From NCBI GenBank assembly GCA_016791475.1, contig JAEUWI010000026.1, forward strand, positions 1 through 64,000: DNA of 64,000 bases. Reading direction: 5' to 3'. The translations under genes were made by a program, and so were the position numbers. The notes below the pieces were generated by a model. The model had not been told where the DNA came from, searched no databases, and worked only from the letters and a program-made list of their open reading frames with translations. Source of the stretch: Candidatus Hydrogenedentota bacterium (lineage in GTDB: Bacteria > Hydrogenedentota > Hydrogenedentia > Hydrogenedentales > JAEUWI01). Each line of letters opens with the position of its first letter. The first letter of the stretch is position 1. Of the stretch, positions 42,781 to 50,947 are shown one piece after another.

Positions 42781-43719
42781 CTAGAAGCTCGACTCGGATT
42801 TGTCCGTCAAGTCTTTGGCAAACAGCCGCTTGCCCTCGCAGCTTTTAGCCTTGAATAGCCCCTGCATGGCTTCGCCCAGAATGTGATCGGCGCCGATGGC
42901 GCTGCCATTGCGGCAGGACACCACACCGAAGCGCAGGTGCGCCAGCGTGGGGCAGCAGGGGTCGTTGAAGGTGATGGTGCTGATCTCGTCGTAGATCTTC
43001 TTCGCATACCGAATCGCTTCGTCCAGCAGCGCATGGGGGAGAACAGCGGCAAACATGGCGCCGTCGTAGCGCGCCAGGATGTCATAGTTGCGCGAGGCGT
43101 TGCGCATGGCCATGGCGATCTCCACCAGGACGTCGTCCAGACTGGCCGTGCCGTTTTCGCCTTCCAGAGGCTTCATCTCGTCCACGTCGAGAACAACGCA
43201 TGAAACGGGATAGTCGTAGCGATGGGCTTTTTCGACTTCTTCCTGAAGGCGCTCCAGGAGGAAGCGGCTGTTTCGCAATCCGGTCAGGTGATCGGTGTAG
43301 GCGGTGTCGATGAGGTCGCCTGCCGAAGTAAGTTCATCGCGAGATTGCTGAGTTCTCATTATTGCCTCGATCCGTATCATTATTATGGGCAGATTGTAAG
43401 GCTTGGCGATGTAATCAACCGCACCCAGCTCATACCCGTGAACTACATTTTCCGCCTCGCTGTGGGCGGTAATGAACACAACGGGAATGTCCTTCGTGCG
43501 CTCATCCAACTTTAACTGGCGGCAAACTTCGTAGCCGTCGATGTCCGGCAGACCCACGTCAAGCAGCAACACATCCACCGGGTGGGTACGGCAGATCTCC
43601 AACGCTTCCTGCCCCGTTCGCGCGGACAATGCTTCGTAGTTGTTCAAGCGTAAGCCGGTGCAGAGCAACGCGTTCTCATCGTCGCAATCATCGGTTACAC
43701 AAACACGAAAGTGATGCAC
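42781..43719 (-). CDS. Response regulator with inactive GGDEF-like domain
   Basis: 312 aa. The receiver domain has VTDDCDDE (acidic pocket), LLLDVGLPDIDGYEV (phosphoacceptor Asp about residue 54) and DYIAKPYNLPI. The C-terminal part starts like a GGDEF domain (DTAYTDHLTGLRNSRFLLERL, VVLDVDEMKPLEGENG), but the catalytic signature is RYDGAMFAAVL, with both Gly-Asp-Glu positions lost. It is likely an enzymatically dead cyclase used for binding. It converges on purD. Two such degenerate regulators occur in the window. Confidence 0.87.
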   Translation of the reverse strand: MHHFRVCVTDDCDDENALLCTGLRLNNYEALSARTGQEALEICRTHPVDVLLLDVGLPDIDGYEVCRQLKLDERTKDIPVVFITAHSEAENVVHGYELGAVDYIAKPYNLPIIMIRIEAIMRTQQSRDELTSAGDLIDTAYTDHLTGLRNSRFLLERLQEEVEKAHRYDYPVSCVVLDVDEMKPLEGENGTASLDDVLVEIAMAMRNASRNYDILARYDGAMFAAVLPHALLDEAIRYAKKIYDEISTITFNDPCCPTLAHLRFGVVSCRNGSAIGADHILGEAMQGLFKAKSCEGKRLFAKDLTDKSESSF

Positions 43720-43840
43720 TTGTTACCCCTGACTTGGTCTGACTTCCCGTTAACCAGTCCAACTCTAATTCGCCCGAAGTTTACCCTATTTGTAACATTT
43801 TAGCAAACATCCAGTGAAATGCGCAGCTTTGGTACTTGCC

Positions 43841-43879
43841 CCCCGCACGCGGCCTGACTTACAATAACCGCGTGCGGGG
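43841..43879. promoter_or_regulatory. Perfect 12-bp inverted repeat in the divergent region before exbD
   Basis: CCCCGCACGCGG (43841-43852) pairs with CCGCGTGCGGGG (43868-43879) around 15 nt. It lies between the divergent response-regulator and exbD genes, 51 nt before the exbD start, so it may be an operator or a leader hairpin. No T-run follows. Confidence 0.55.
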
Positions 43880-43929
43880 CGCCTGTGCGCCATTGCGCGC
43901 TAACTCCAAGCCCCTATGGAAGTTCCGCC

Positions 43930-44397
43930 ATGAACCAGGCTTTCGGCCGGGCCAATCGGCCCCGACGCCCCAGCATCAATCTCGCATCCCTGATCGACGT
44001 TATGTTCCTCCTCCTCATCTTCTTCATGGTGTCATCGGTGTTCCGTAATAGTGCGGGTATCGACATCACCCTGCCAAGCGCCGCCACCTCGGCCGAGCAG
44101 CAGGAGGCCCCCTACGAGATCTTTATCCAGGATTCCGGCGCCATCACCTTTCGCGACACGCCTGGTATCAACCTCGAAACCCTGGAAAGTGAAATGAAAG
44201 CCCTCCTCGCGAAGGAGCCCGACGCCCGGCTCGCCCTCAGCGCCGATGAAAATTCCGACTACAAGAGCTTCATCGCCGTCATCGATCTGGCACGACGCGT
44301 CGGTGGCGAGAAACTCATCATACGAACGCAACTTGAAGGGGGGGAAGGCGGGAAGGAAACGAAAGGTACGGCCGCCGGGCCGGTCAGGAATCCATAG
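43930..44397 (+). CDS. ExbD/TolR family energy-transduction protein
   Basis: 155 aa from the ATG at 43930. The N-terminal basic stretch (NRPRRPSINLASLIDVMF) leads into the single membrane helix LLLIFFMVSSVF with the conserved proton-path Asp in LIDVMFLLLIFFM. The periplasmic domain follows (AALSAD-like segment LALSADENSDYKSFIAVIDL). It couples the proton gradient to TonB or Tol complexes with an ExbB/TolQ partner, which is not adjacent. The 3' end overlaps the converging TPR gene by 14 nt. Confidence 0.9.
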   Translation: MNQAFGRANRPRRPSINLASLIDVMFLLLIFFMVSSVFRNSAGIDITLPSAATSAEQQEAPYEIFIQDSGAITFRDTPGINLETLESEMKALLAKEPDARLALSADENSDYKSFIAVIDLARRVGGEKLIIRTQLEGGEGGKETKGTAAGPVRNP

Positions 44398-45484
44398 ATT
44401 CGAGCGATATCCGGATCTTGCTGTCACGCGGTCGGGGAGCGACGGGGGGCGTCTCGGGGGCAAGCGACTCCAGCGATTCGATTCCCAGCTTCTGAATCGT
44501 GGAATCGCGTTTCACCGTTTCAGCCGGTTTGGCGGGGCCATGCCCGTTGGCGCCCGAGCGGTCGTCGGCGGTGGCGCGGTCCACGGCGGCGAGCTGCTCA
44601 AGCGGCTCCAACCCTATGCCGCTGGGGCGGCGCGGTCGCTCCCGGGGTGTTTCAGGCGGGGCCACTTCCGCGGCGCCGGCCGTTTCAAGGGTTACCAGCT
44701 CGATAGCCTGCCGCGTTTCCGGTATCGCCTCGTCGACGGCCACCAGCGCCAGCGGATTCTCATCCAGGGCCTCCAGGAGGGAGGAAAGCTTGAATCCTTC
44801 CCGATGGGCCCGACGTTCCAGACGCTCCACTACGATCTCCCGGTCGGGGGAATCGGGATAATCCTGGATGAAGAGGGCCAATTGCTCGTCCGCCAGTTCC
44901 GGGCGGGCAAGTTTCCCGTCGTACAGCGCGCAGAGGTGGTTTACCGCGAGGAGGGCTTCGTCGGCGCGCGAGGCGCGTTTGCGGGCGCGAAGATACCAGA
45001 CGACCGCCTCTTCGGGCTGCTCCAGGATTTCCTGAACCCGTCCGGTACGGCTGAGAACCTCGAAATTGCGCGGATAAATGCGGGCGAGCACCAGATACTC
45101 CTGAAGTGCGCCCTCATAATCTTCTTCCCGTTCCAAGGCGTCAACGGGACCAAAGCGAGGCTGGTAGGCCGCCGTTTCCCCTCGTGGCGAAACCATATCG
45201 ACTACAATCCGGGAAGCCAGGGAGATCAGAACGTGCGCATACAGGGCGAAAGTGGAGACACTCAGTCCCAGAATGGCCGCGAGGTAGAGCAGCATCTGGC
45301 CGTCCAGGAAATAACGGAGAATCGTAACCTCGATCCAGAGAAAAATGGCGAGCGCCCCCGCCGTGATGACTTCCAGGGCCAGGGAGTTTTCTTCGTAATA
45401 CTGAAAGCGCCTTCTAAGGAGATAGATCGCCCATCCAAAAAAGGGGACTAACAGGGCAATGCCAACTATCTGAGAAAGAACCAA
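44384..45484 (-). CDS. Membrane protein with TPR-like repeats
   Basis: 366 aa. Two to three membrane helices at the N-terminus (VGIALLVPFFGWAIYLL; TAGALAIFLWIEVTILRYF; LLYLAAILGLSVSTFALYAHV) precede TPR-like repeats (EREEDYEGALQEYLVLARIY; EQPEEAVVWYLRARKRA) and a Pro/Arg-rich disordered C-terminus. The 14-nt convergent overlap with exbD is at the 3' ends. It could be a scaffold for an envelope complex; no enzymatic motif is seen. Confidence 0.8.
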   Translation of the reverse strand: MVLSQIVGIALLVPFFGWAIYLLRRRFQYYEENSLALEVITAGALAIFLWIEVTILRYFLDGQMLLYLAAILGLSVSTFALYAHVLISLASRIVVDMVSPRGETAAYQPRFGPVDALEREEDYEGALQEYLVLARIYPRNFEVLSRTGRVQEILEQPEEAVVWYLRARKRASRADEALLAVNHLCALYDGKLARPELADEQLALFIQDYPDSPDREIVVERLERRAHREGFKLSSLLEALDENPLALVAVDEAIPETRQAIELVTLETAGAAEVAPPETPRERPRRPSGIGLEPLEQLAAVDRATADDRSGANGHGPAKPAETVKRDSTIQKLGIESLESLAPETPPVAPRPRDSKIRISLESMDS

Positions 45485-45718
45485 GGTCCAATAATATCCT
45501 TGTCCGTAAGTCTACAGTCCGTTTCATCCGCCCGTGGGGCGGACGCGGGGCCATAGCCCGACACTATGTCGCCGGACGGAAACCGTTTCACCGCCAGCGT
45601 ATATAAACGATAACCTGAGCAAGGTGAAAAAGTCCAGCTATCCGCGATTTATTCCCACGGATTACCCGAATTTGAGCATTGAATCCCCCTCGGAAGTCCC
45701 CTGAAATCCCCCGAAAAA

Positions 45719-45748
45719 TTGACTTCCGCACCGGCTTCCGGCTATGAT
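45719..45748 (+). promoter_or_regulatory. Sigma-70-like promoter upstream of the GH4 gene
   Basis: TTGACT (45719-45724), 18-nt spacer, TATGAT (45743-45748): a good match to the primary-sigma consensus, 106 nt before the GH4 start codon. The 369-nt gap 45485-45853 otherwise contains no gene; short GTTGTCGGTGATACC-type words in the leader show no clear riboswitch. Confidence 0.6.
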
Positions 45749-45853
45749 CCCGGCGTTGTCGGTGATACCGAGGCTGGCTGCCACGACAACGCACATTTCC
45801 TGGTCCGATTTCCTAGACGTCCGCGTAATCAAACCCTCTCGAAAGTGCTCCCC

Positions 45854-47137
45854 ATGAAGTTTACCATTATAGGTGGCGGCAGTTCATACACCCCCGAACT
45901 CCTCGACGGCCTCTTTTCCCGCCTCGAATCCATCCCCGTGAAAGAAGTCTGGATGATGGATCTGGACGCGGATCGCCTCAAGATCAACGCCGATTTCGCC
46001 CGCCGCATGGCCGCCAAGCACGGCAACCCCTTCTCGGTCCATGAAACGACCAACATGCGCGACGCGGTCGCGGGCGCCAAATACGTCATCACCCAGATCC
46101 GCGTCGGCCAGATGCAGGCCCGAATCGAGGATGAGCGTCTGGGCCTGCGCCACAACATCATCGGCCAGGAAACCACCGGCGTCGGCGGCTTCGCCTGCGC
46201 CATCCGGACCATCCCGCGCATTCTCGACGTGGCCCACGCCATGGAAGAACTCGCGCCCGAAGGCTACCTCCTCAACTTCACCAACCCCGCCGGTATCGTG
46301 ACCGAGGCCGTGCTCAAGCACAGCAAGATCAAGAGCGTCGGCCTGTGCAACGTGCCCATCGGCATGATCATGGAAACCATCAAGTATTTCGGTGGCGAAG
46401 TCTCCGACATCGAGCTGGACTACGTGGGACTCAACCACCTGAGCTGGGTCCGCCAGTTCAAGCGCAAAGGCGAAGACATCACGGCCGGCGTGCTGGAGAA
46501 GTTCTTCGAAAACGCCCGCTCGGAGTGGGAACATGAAATCACGCGGAACAACATGATCGGCGCCATGTCCAGCTTGAACATGTTCTGCAACTACTACCTC
46601 CAGTATTTCTATTCCACCGACACGGTGCTGGAAACGATCAAGTCCAAGCCGAAAACCCGCGGCGAGGATGTGCTCGAAATCGAGGCGGCCCTCTTCAAGA
46701 AGTACGCCGACCCGAGCTTGAACGAGAAGCCCGAGGAACTCGGCAAGCGCGGTGGCGCCCACTACTCCACGGCGGCCTTTTATCTCATCGACGGCATCGA
46801 AAACGATCGTCAGAACCGCCAGATCGTGTGCTGCCGCAACAATGGTGCCATTCCCACCTTCGACGATGACGTATCCGTCGAAGTGAGCGCCATCATCGGC
46901 AAGGACGGCGCCAAAGCCATTCCCCAGGCCGCGCCGGTTCCTTCCATCCGGGGCCTCATGCAGCACGTGAAGGCCTATGAAACCATGACGGTCCAGGCGG
47001 CGGTCACCGGTGATCGGGAGGCCGCCTTCCAGGCCCTTCTGCTCAACCCCCTGACCCCGAATGCTTCGGGCTGCCGCGCGCTGCTGGATGACCTACTCGA
47101 AGTCAACAAGCCCCATTTGCAGGGTACTTTCTTTTAA
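45854..47137 (+). CDS. Glycoside hydrolase family 4 enzyme (6-phospho-glycosidase or alpha-glycosidase)
   Basis: 427 aa from the ATG at 45854. GH4 enzymes need NAD and a divalent metal and cleave via redox chemistry at C3. The NAD loop is KFTIIGGGSSYTPELLDGL; TGVGGFACAIRTIPRI, GYLLNFTNPAGIVTEAVL, SVGLCNVPIGM (metal Cys) and VGLNHLSWVR (metal His) are present. The GGGSSYTPEL start favours the 6-phospho-beta-glucosidase subgroup, although no PTS gene is nearby. purC starts 23 nt later. Confidence 0.9.
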   Translation: MKFTIIGGGSSYTPELLDGLFSRLESIPVKEVWMMDLDADRLKINADFARRMAAKHGNPFSVHETTNMRDAVAGAKYVITQIRVGQMQARIEDERLGLRHNIIGQETTGVGGFACAIRTIPRILDVAHAMEELAPEGYLLNFTNPAGIVTEAVLKHSKIKSVGLCNVPIGMIMETIKYFGGEVSDIELDYVGLNHLSWVRQFKRKGEDITAGVLEKFFENARSEWEHEITRNNMIGAMSSLNMFCNYYLQYFYSTDTVLETIKSKPKTRGEDVLEIEAALFKKYADPSLNEKPEELGKRGGAHYSTAAFYLIDGIENDRQNRQIVCCRNNGAIPTFDDDVSVEVSAIIGKDGAKAIPQAAPVPSIRGLMQHVKAYETMTVQAAVTGDREAAFQALLLNPLTPNASGCRALLDDLLEVNKPHLQGTFF

Positions 47138-47160
47138 TCACACGATTTCGGAGACCATGA

Positions 47161-48051
47161 ATGAGCCACGCCGTTTGCGAGACCTCGCTGCCCGGCCGGG
47201 AGCCTGACTCCCGGGGAAAAGTGCGAGACCTGTACGACCTGGGTGATTCCCTGCTGCTGGTCGCCACCGACCGTATTTCCGCCTTCGACTGGGTCAATCC
47301 CGTGGGTATTCCCGATAAGGGCAAGATCCTCACCCAGATTTCCCTGTTCTGGTTTGAGCAGATGGATGGCATCGTTAAGAACCACCTCATCTCGGCGGAC
47401 CTCAAGGATTTCCCGGCCGAGTTTCAGGCGCATCCGGAAATGTTTGCCGGGCGCTCGATGTTAGTGAAGAAGTGCGCGATGTTTCCGGTCGAATTCGTCA
47501 TTCGCGGTTACCTGGCCGGCAGCGGCCTCAGCGAGTATCAGAAAAAGGGTACGGTCTGCGATATTGCCCTGCCCGCCGGGCTGGTCGAGTCGAGCAAGCT
47601 GGAAAAGCCCCTCTACACCCCCGCGACCAAAGAATCCGATGGTCACGACATTAACATCAGTCCCGAGCGGGCCGGTGAAATCATCGGTGCCGATTGGAAT
47701 GCCAAGGCCTCCGAAGCCGCCCTCCGGGTCTATGAGCGCGGTCGGGACGTGGCCGCGGAGCGCGGGATCATCCTGTGCGACACCAAGTTTGAATTCGGCG
47801 TGCTCGACGGCGAGTTGATTCTGGCGGACGAAGTGCTGACGCCCGACTCCTCCCGCTTCTGGCCCGCGGCCACCTACAAGGCTGGCGTGAGCCAACCCAG
47901 TTTTGACAAGCAGTTTGTGCGCGACTACCTGTCTTCGACGGGATGGGACAAGAACTCTCCGCAGCCGCCCCTTCCGGACGAGGTGGTAGCGAAGACCCGC
48001 GAGAAATACTTCGAAGCCTACACCTTGTTGACCGGCAAGAAGGACCTCTAA
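47161..48051 (+). CDS. purC: Phosphoribosylaminoimidazole-succinocarboxamide synthase
   Basis: 296 aa from the ATG at 47161 (GGAG 8 nt upstream), the longer form of SAICAR synthase. It joins CAIR and aspartate with ATP. Signatures: SRGKVRDLYDLGDSLLLVATDRISAFD, FVIRGYLAGSGLSEYQ, TPATKESDGHDINI and LCDTKFEFGVLDGELILADEVLTPDSSRFW, the family signature. It lies between the GH4 gene and purF, 4 nt from the latter, so purC-purF are co-transcribed. Confidence 0.97.
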   Translation: MSHAVCETSLPGREPDSRGKVRDLYDLGDSLLLVATDRISAFDWVNPVGIPDKGKILTQISLFWFEQMDGIVKNHLISADLKDFPAEFQAHPEMFAGRSMLVKKCAMFPVEFVIRGYLAGSGLSEYQKKGTVCDIALPAGLVESSKLEKPLYTPATKESDGHDINISPERAGEIIGADWNAKASEAALRVYERGRDVAAERGIILCDTKFEFGVLDGELILADEVLTPDSSRFWPAATYKAGVSQPSFDKQFVRDYLSSTGWDKNSPQPPLPDEVVAKTREKYFEAYTLLTGKKDL

Positions 48052-48055
48052 ATCC

Positions 48056-49558
48056 ATGGATTCCGCGCAGCTCGCTGCCCTCATCGACAATCCCCCGCCG
48101 CAGTATCAGCCCCGCCCCTTTGGCTGGGATGATGACGACCAGGTCCGCGATGAGTGCGGCGTGTTCGGTGTCTATGGCCACGCCGAAGCGGCGCGCCTGA
48201 TCTACCTCGGCCTGTACTCGCTGCAGCACCGCGGGCAGGAGGGCGCCGGCATCGTCTGCGCGAAAGACGGTATCCTCACCGCGCACCGCGGCGTCGGCCT
48301 CGTGGCCGACGTCTTCAAGCCCCACAAGCTGGCCCGGGTGAAGGGCAACCAGGGCATCGGCCACGTCCGCTACTCCACGTTCGGGAGCAACAACCTCCGC
48401 AACGTCCAGCCCCTCGTGGTGGACTATGCCAGGGGCTCCATGGCCGTGGGGCACAACGGGAATCTGGTGAACGCCGGCTACCTCCGCGAGACCCTCGAAG
48501 AGGGGGGCGCCATCTTCCAGTCCACTACGGACAGCGAAGTGATCATCCATCAGATCTCGCGATCCAAAGGCGAGACCTTCACCGACTGTGTCATCGATGC
48601 CCTCAAGGAGGTCCTCGGCGCCTACTCCGTGCTCGTCATGAACGGCGACGAAATCGTCGCCGCGCGGGATCCCCACGGATTCCGTCCCCTCTGGCTCGGC
48701 CGCCTCGACGGCGCCTACATCATCGCCAGCGAGACCTGCGCACTGGACATTATCGACGCCGAGCGCATCCGCGAGATCGAGCCGGGCGAAGTGGTTACCA
48801 TCAACCGCCACGGGGTTCACAGCCAGTTTCCCTTTGAGCCCACGGTTAGGAAACAGTGTATCTTCGAGTACATCTACGTTTCCCGGCCCGACAGCGATAT
48901 CTTTGGCGCCAGCGTCGATGAAGTGCGCAAGAACATGGGCCGCGAGCTGGCCAAAGCGGCGCCTGTGGAAGCCGACGTCGTCATGGCCGTGCCCGATTCT
49001 TCCAACCCCGCCGCCCTCGGCTATTCCCACGAATCGGGCATTCCCTTCGACATGGGCATCATCCGCAATCACTACGTGGGCCGCACTTTCATCGAGCCCG
49101 AGCAGGGTATCCGCGATTTCGGCGTCCGCATCAAGCTGAATCCGGCCCGCAGCGCCATCGAGGGCAAACGTATCGTCCTCGTGGACGACAGCATCGTGCG
49201 GGGCACCACCGCGAAGAAGATCATCAAGATGCTTCGCAACCACGGCGCGAAAGAAATCCACTTCCGCATTTCCTCGCCCGCCATTATCAATTCCTGCCAC
49301 TACGGCATCGACACGCCCAATGCCGGACGCCTCATCGCCCACAACATGACCGTTGATGAGATACGCGAGTTCCTCGGCGTGGATTCCCTGGCTTACCTGC
49401 CCATAGACGCCCTCGTCGCCGCCACCGGTACCCCCAAAGAACACTTCTGCCTCGGATGCTTCAACAACCAGTATCCAACCCTCGTACCCACCGACTTCCA
49501 GTTCCGCCTGCCGCTCCACCGCCACGTGGATCACAGCACGGAGCTGCTCGGACAGTAG
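48056..49558 (+). CDS. purF: Amidophosphoribosyltransferase (Fe-S, propeptide type)
   Basis: 500 aa; first committed enzyme of purine synthesis, PRPP plus glutamine to phosphoribosylamine. The catalytic Cys is at residue 34 in DECGVFGVYGHAEAARLI, so the N-terminal 33 residues are a propeptide to be cut off. LQHRGQEGAGIV, FGSNNLRNVQPL and GHNGNLVN mark the glutaminase; VLVDDSIVRGTTAKKI is the PRPP site. Cysteines in KQCIFEYIY, INSCHYGID and FCLGCF match the four [4Fe-4S] ligands of the Bacillus-type enzyme, implying oxygen-sensitive turnover. Confidence 0.97.
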   Translation: MDSAQLAALIDNPPPQYQPRPFGWDDDDQVRDECGVFGVYGHAEAARLIYLGLYSLQHRGQEGAGIVCAKDGILTAHRGVGLVADVFKPHKLARVKGNQGIGHVRYSTFGSNNLRNVQPLVVDYARGSMAVGHNGNLVNAGYLRETLEEGGAIFQSTTDSEVIIHQISRSKGETFTDCVIDALKEVLGAYSVLVMNGDEIVAARDPHGFRPLWLGRLDGAYIIASETCALDIIDAERIREIEPGEVVTINRHGVHSQFPFEPTVRKQCIFEYIYVSRPDSDIFGASVDEVRKNMGRELAKAAPVEADVVMAVPDSSNPAALGYSHESGIPFDMGIIRNHYVGRTFIEPEQGIRDFGVRIKLNPARSAIEGKRIVLVDDSIVRGTTAKKIIKMLRNHGAKEIHFRISSPAIINSCHYGIDTPNAGRLIAHNMTVDEIREFLGVDSLAYLPIDALVAATGTPKEHFCLGCFNNQYPTLVPTDFQFRLPLHRHVDHSTELLGQ

Positions 49559-49560
49559 GG

Positions 49561-49690
49561 ACTGCCTCGCCCCACGACAACGTAGGGACAGCGTCGCCCC
49601 AGGACACCGAGCCGAGAGGCTCACGCCGCGCCAACGGGCAGCATTGTACCGAGCACAGTGTATGCCAACCGGCGAGGCTGTCCTGTGGTG
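49561..49690. repeat. Short imperfect direct and inverted repeats after purF
   Basis: Two adjacent imperfect direct copies of a 26-27-nt unit (49559-49585 and 49586-49611, each GGGACnGCnTCGCCCCA...GACA) are followed at about 49671-49684 by an inverted copy of the GACAGCnTCGCC core. It is intergenic between converging purF and an esterase gene; the inverted pair may serve as a two-way terminator. Confidence 0.5.
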
Positions 49691-49734
49691 TGCGAGGGCA
49701 GACGTGAAGCCTCATGAGTGGATGTCTCCATCAT

Positions 49735-50634
49735 TCACCCCCCGGGCTTCAGATGCCCATCGAAAAACGCGATCATTCGCTCCAGCATCTCCGGCTTGCG
49801 CGCATCGCCCATGCCGTGCTTCCCGCCAGGCACTACGATTAACTCGCACGCCGCCCCGGCCTCCTTCATCTTCGCCGCGAACTCCGTGGACTGCACCAGC
49901 TCCACCCGGCGATCCGCGTCGCCGTGGATCACGAGCATGGGGGGGACGCCGGCGCGCACGTAGGTAACGGGCGAGGCCCACTTCGCCTCGTCGGCCTTCT
50001 GCTCGGCGGTGCCACCCAGAAAGCGCGTAACCGCCTCATCATTGGCCAAGCCCAGGGTGAACGACAACGGCTTCGTCAGGTCCATCGGCGGACAAATCGG
50101 CACCGCCGCCTGAACCGCGCTGGAAAACTCCAGCAATCCGCCCGCGCCGTCAAAGCGCGTCTCCTGGCCGCAGACCGCCAGCATGGCCGAAAGATGTCCG
50201 CCCGCCGAACCGCCCAGGGCGCCAATGTGCGCCGGGTCCACGCGATACTTCGCCGCATTCGCCCGCAGCCAGCGCACCGCCAGGCGGCAATCCTCCACCG
50301 CCGCGGGAAACAAGGCCTCGTCCGACAATCGATACGCGATGGAGAGCGCCACATAACCCTGTTCCGCGAAAGCATGCATGAGCCGCAAGGTGCTGTCCCC
50401 ATCCTTCCCGCCGGTGTACCAGCCGCCGCCGTGAATATGAATGATCGCCGGTCGGGCCGCAGCCGAAGCATCGGCGGGGTAGAGGATATCCAGCACTTGC
50501 TTCGGCGACTGCGTGCCGTAGGCCACGTCCTTGTCGAAGGTATAGCCGGAAAGATCGAGGGGTGGGAGGTCCTCCGCCCGTGCAAAGAGACAAGTCAGGG
50601 CGACCAGGGCCCACAGTGCCACGCATTGCTTCAT
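49735..50634 (-). CDS. Exported alpha/beta-hydrolase (esterase/lipase, HSL-like)
   Basis: 299 aa with signal peptide MKQCVALWALVALTCLFARA. The oxyanion loop is IIHIHGGGWYTGG and the nucleophile elbow GGSAGGH, both typical of the hormone-sensitive-lipase-like/BD-FAE carboxylesterases. The Asp and His of the triad are in LVIHGDADRRVEL and PGGKHGMGD. Such enzymes often deacetylate plant polysaccharides in these phyla. It is a single gene. Confidence 0.92.
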   Translation of the reverse strand: MKQCVALWALVALTCLFARAEDLPPLDLSGYTFDKDVAYGTQSPKQVLDILYPADASAAARPAIIHIHGGGWYTGGKDGDSTLRLMHAFAEQGYVALSIAYRLSDEALFPAAVEDCRLAVRWLRANAAKYRVDPAHIGALGGSAGGHLSAMLAVCGQETRFDGAGGLLEFSSAVQAAVPICPPMDLTKPLSFTLGLANDEAVTRFLGGTAEQKADEAKWASPVTYVRAGVPPMLVIHGDADRRVELVQSTEFAAKMKEAGAACELIVVPGGKHGMGDARKPEMLERMIAFFDGHLKPGG

Positions 50635-50947
50635 ACCGTTCCGCTCCTACATTCGTTTCACCGCTGCAATGCCATGAGAATACTCCAGTCCGAGGACTCG
50701 GAACCAGCTCCCGGGCGTGTACCTTGCCCGACTTGGGCGCGCTCCCCTAGAATGTCCCCTGGAGAGAGAAGGGGAACCGGGGGAATGGGCGTGTCGCGTG
50801 CCGCAAAGCGGGACACCCGCCCATTCAAGTTTCCGTGGCCACATACGGGCCATAAAATCAGTGAACCCATTCTGGTGATACGTCACTGAACTTCTCTATG
50901 GATGGAAAAGGTGGCGTGTTGCCGCCCGACCAAACAAGAGGGAACCA
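50635..50947. other. Intergenic region without a recognisable gene
   Basis: A 313-nt divergent region between the esterase and the SUMF-like lipoprotein. It holds Pu-rich stretches and no ORF with an SD or plausible codon use. It must contain promoters for both genes, but I could not place one with confidence. Confidence 0.4.

Noticed and set aside
45485-45853. Riboswitch before the GH4-purC-purF genes
   Set aside because: I looked for purine-type or PRPP/ppGpp-type cores and found no convincing conserved stems; only a sigma-70-like promoter is supported.
47768-49624. A 618-codon minus-strand ORF opposite purC/purF
   Set aside because: purF is unmistakable on the other strand. The antisense product has the His/Asp/Gly/Val-rich makeup typical of this frame.
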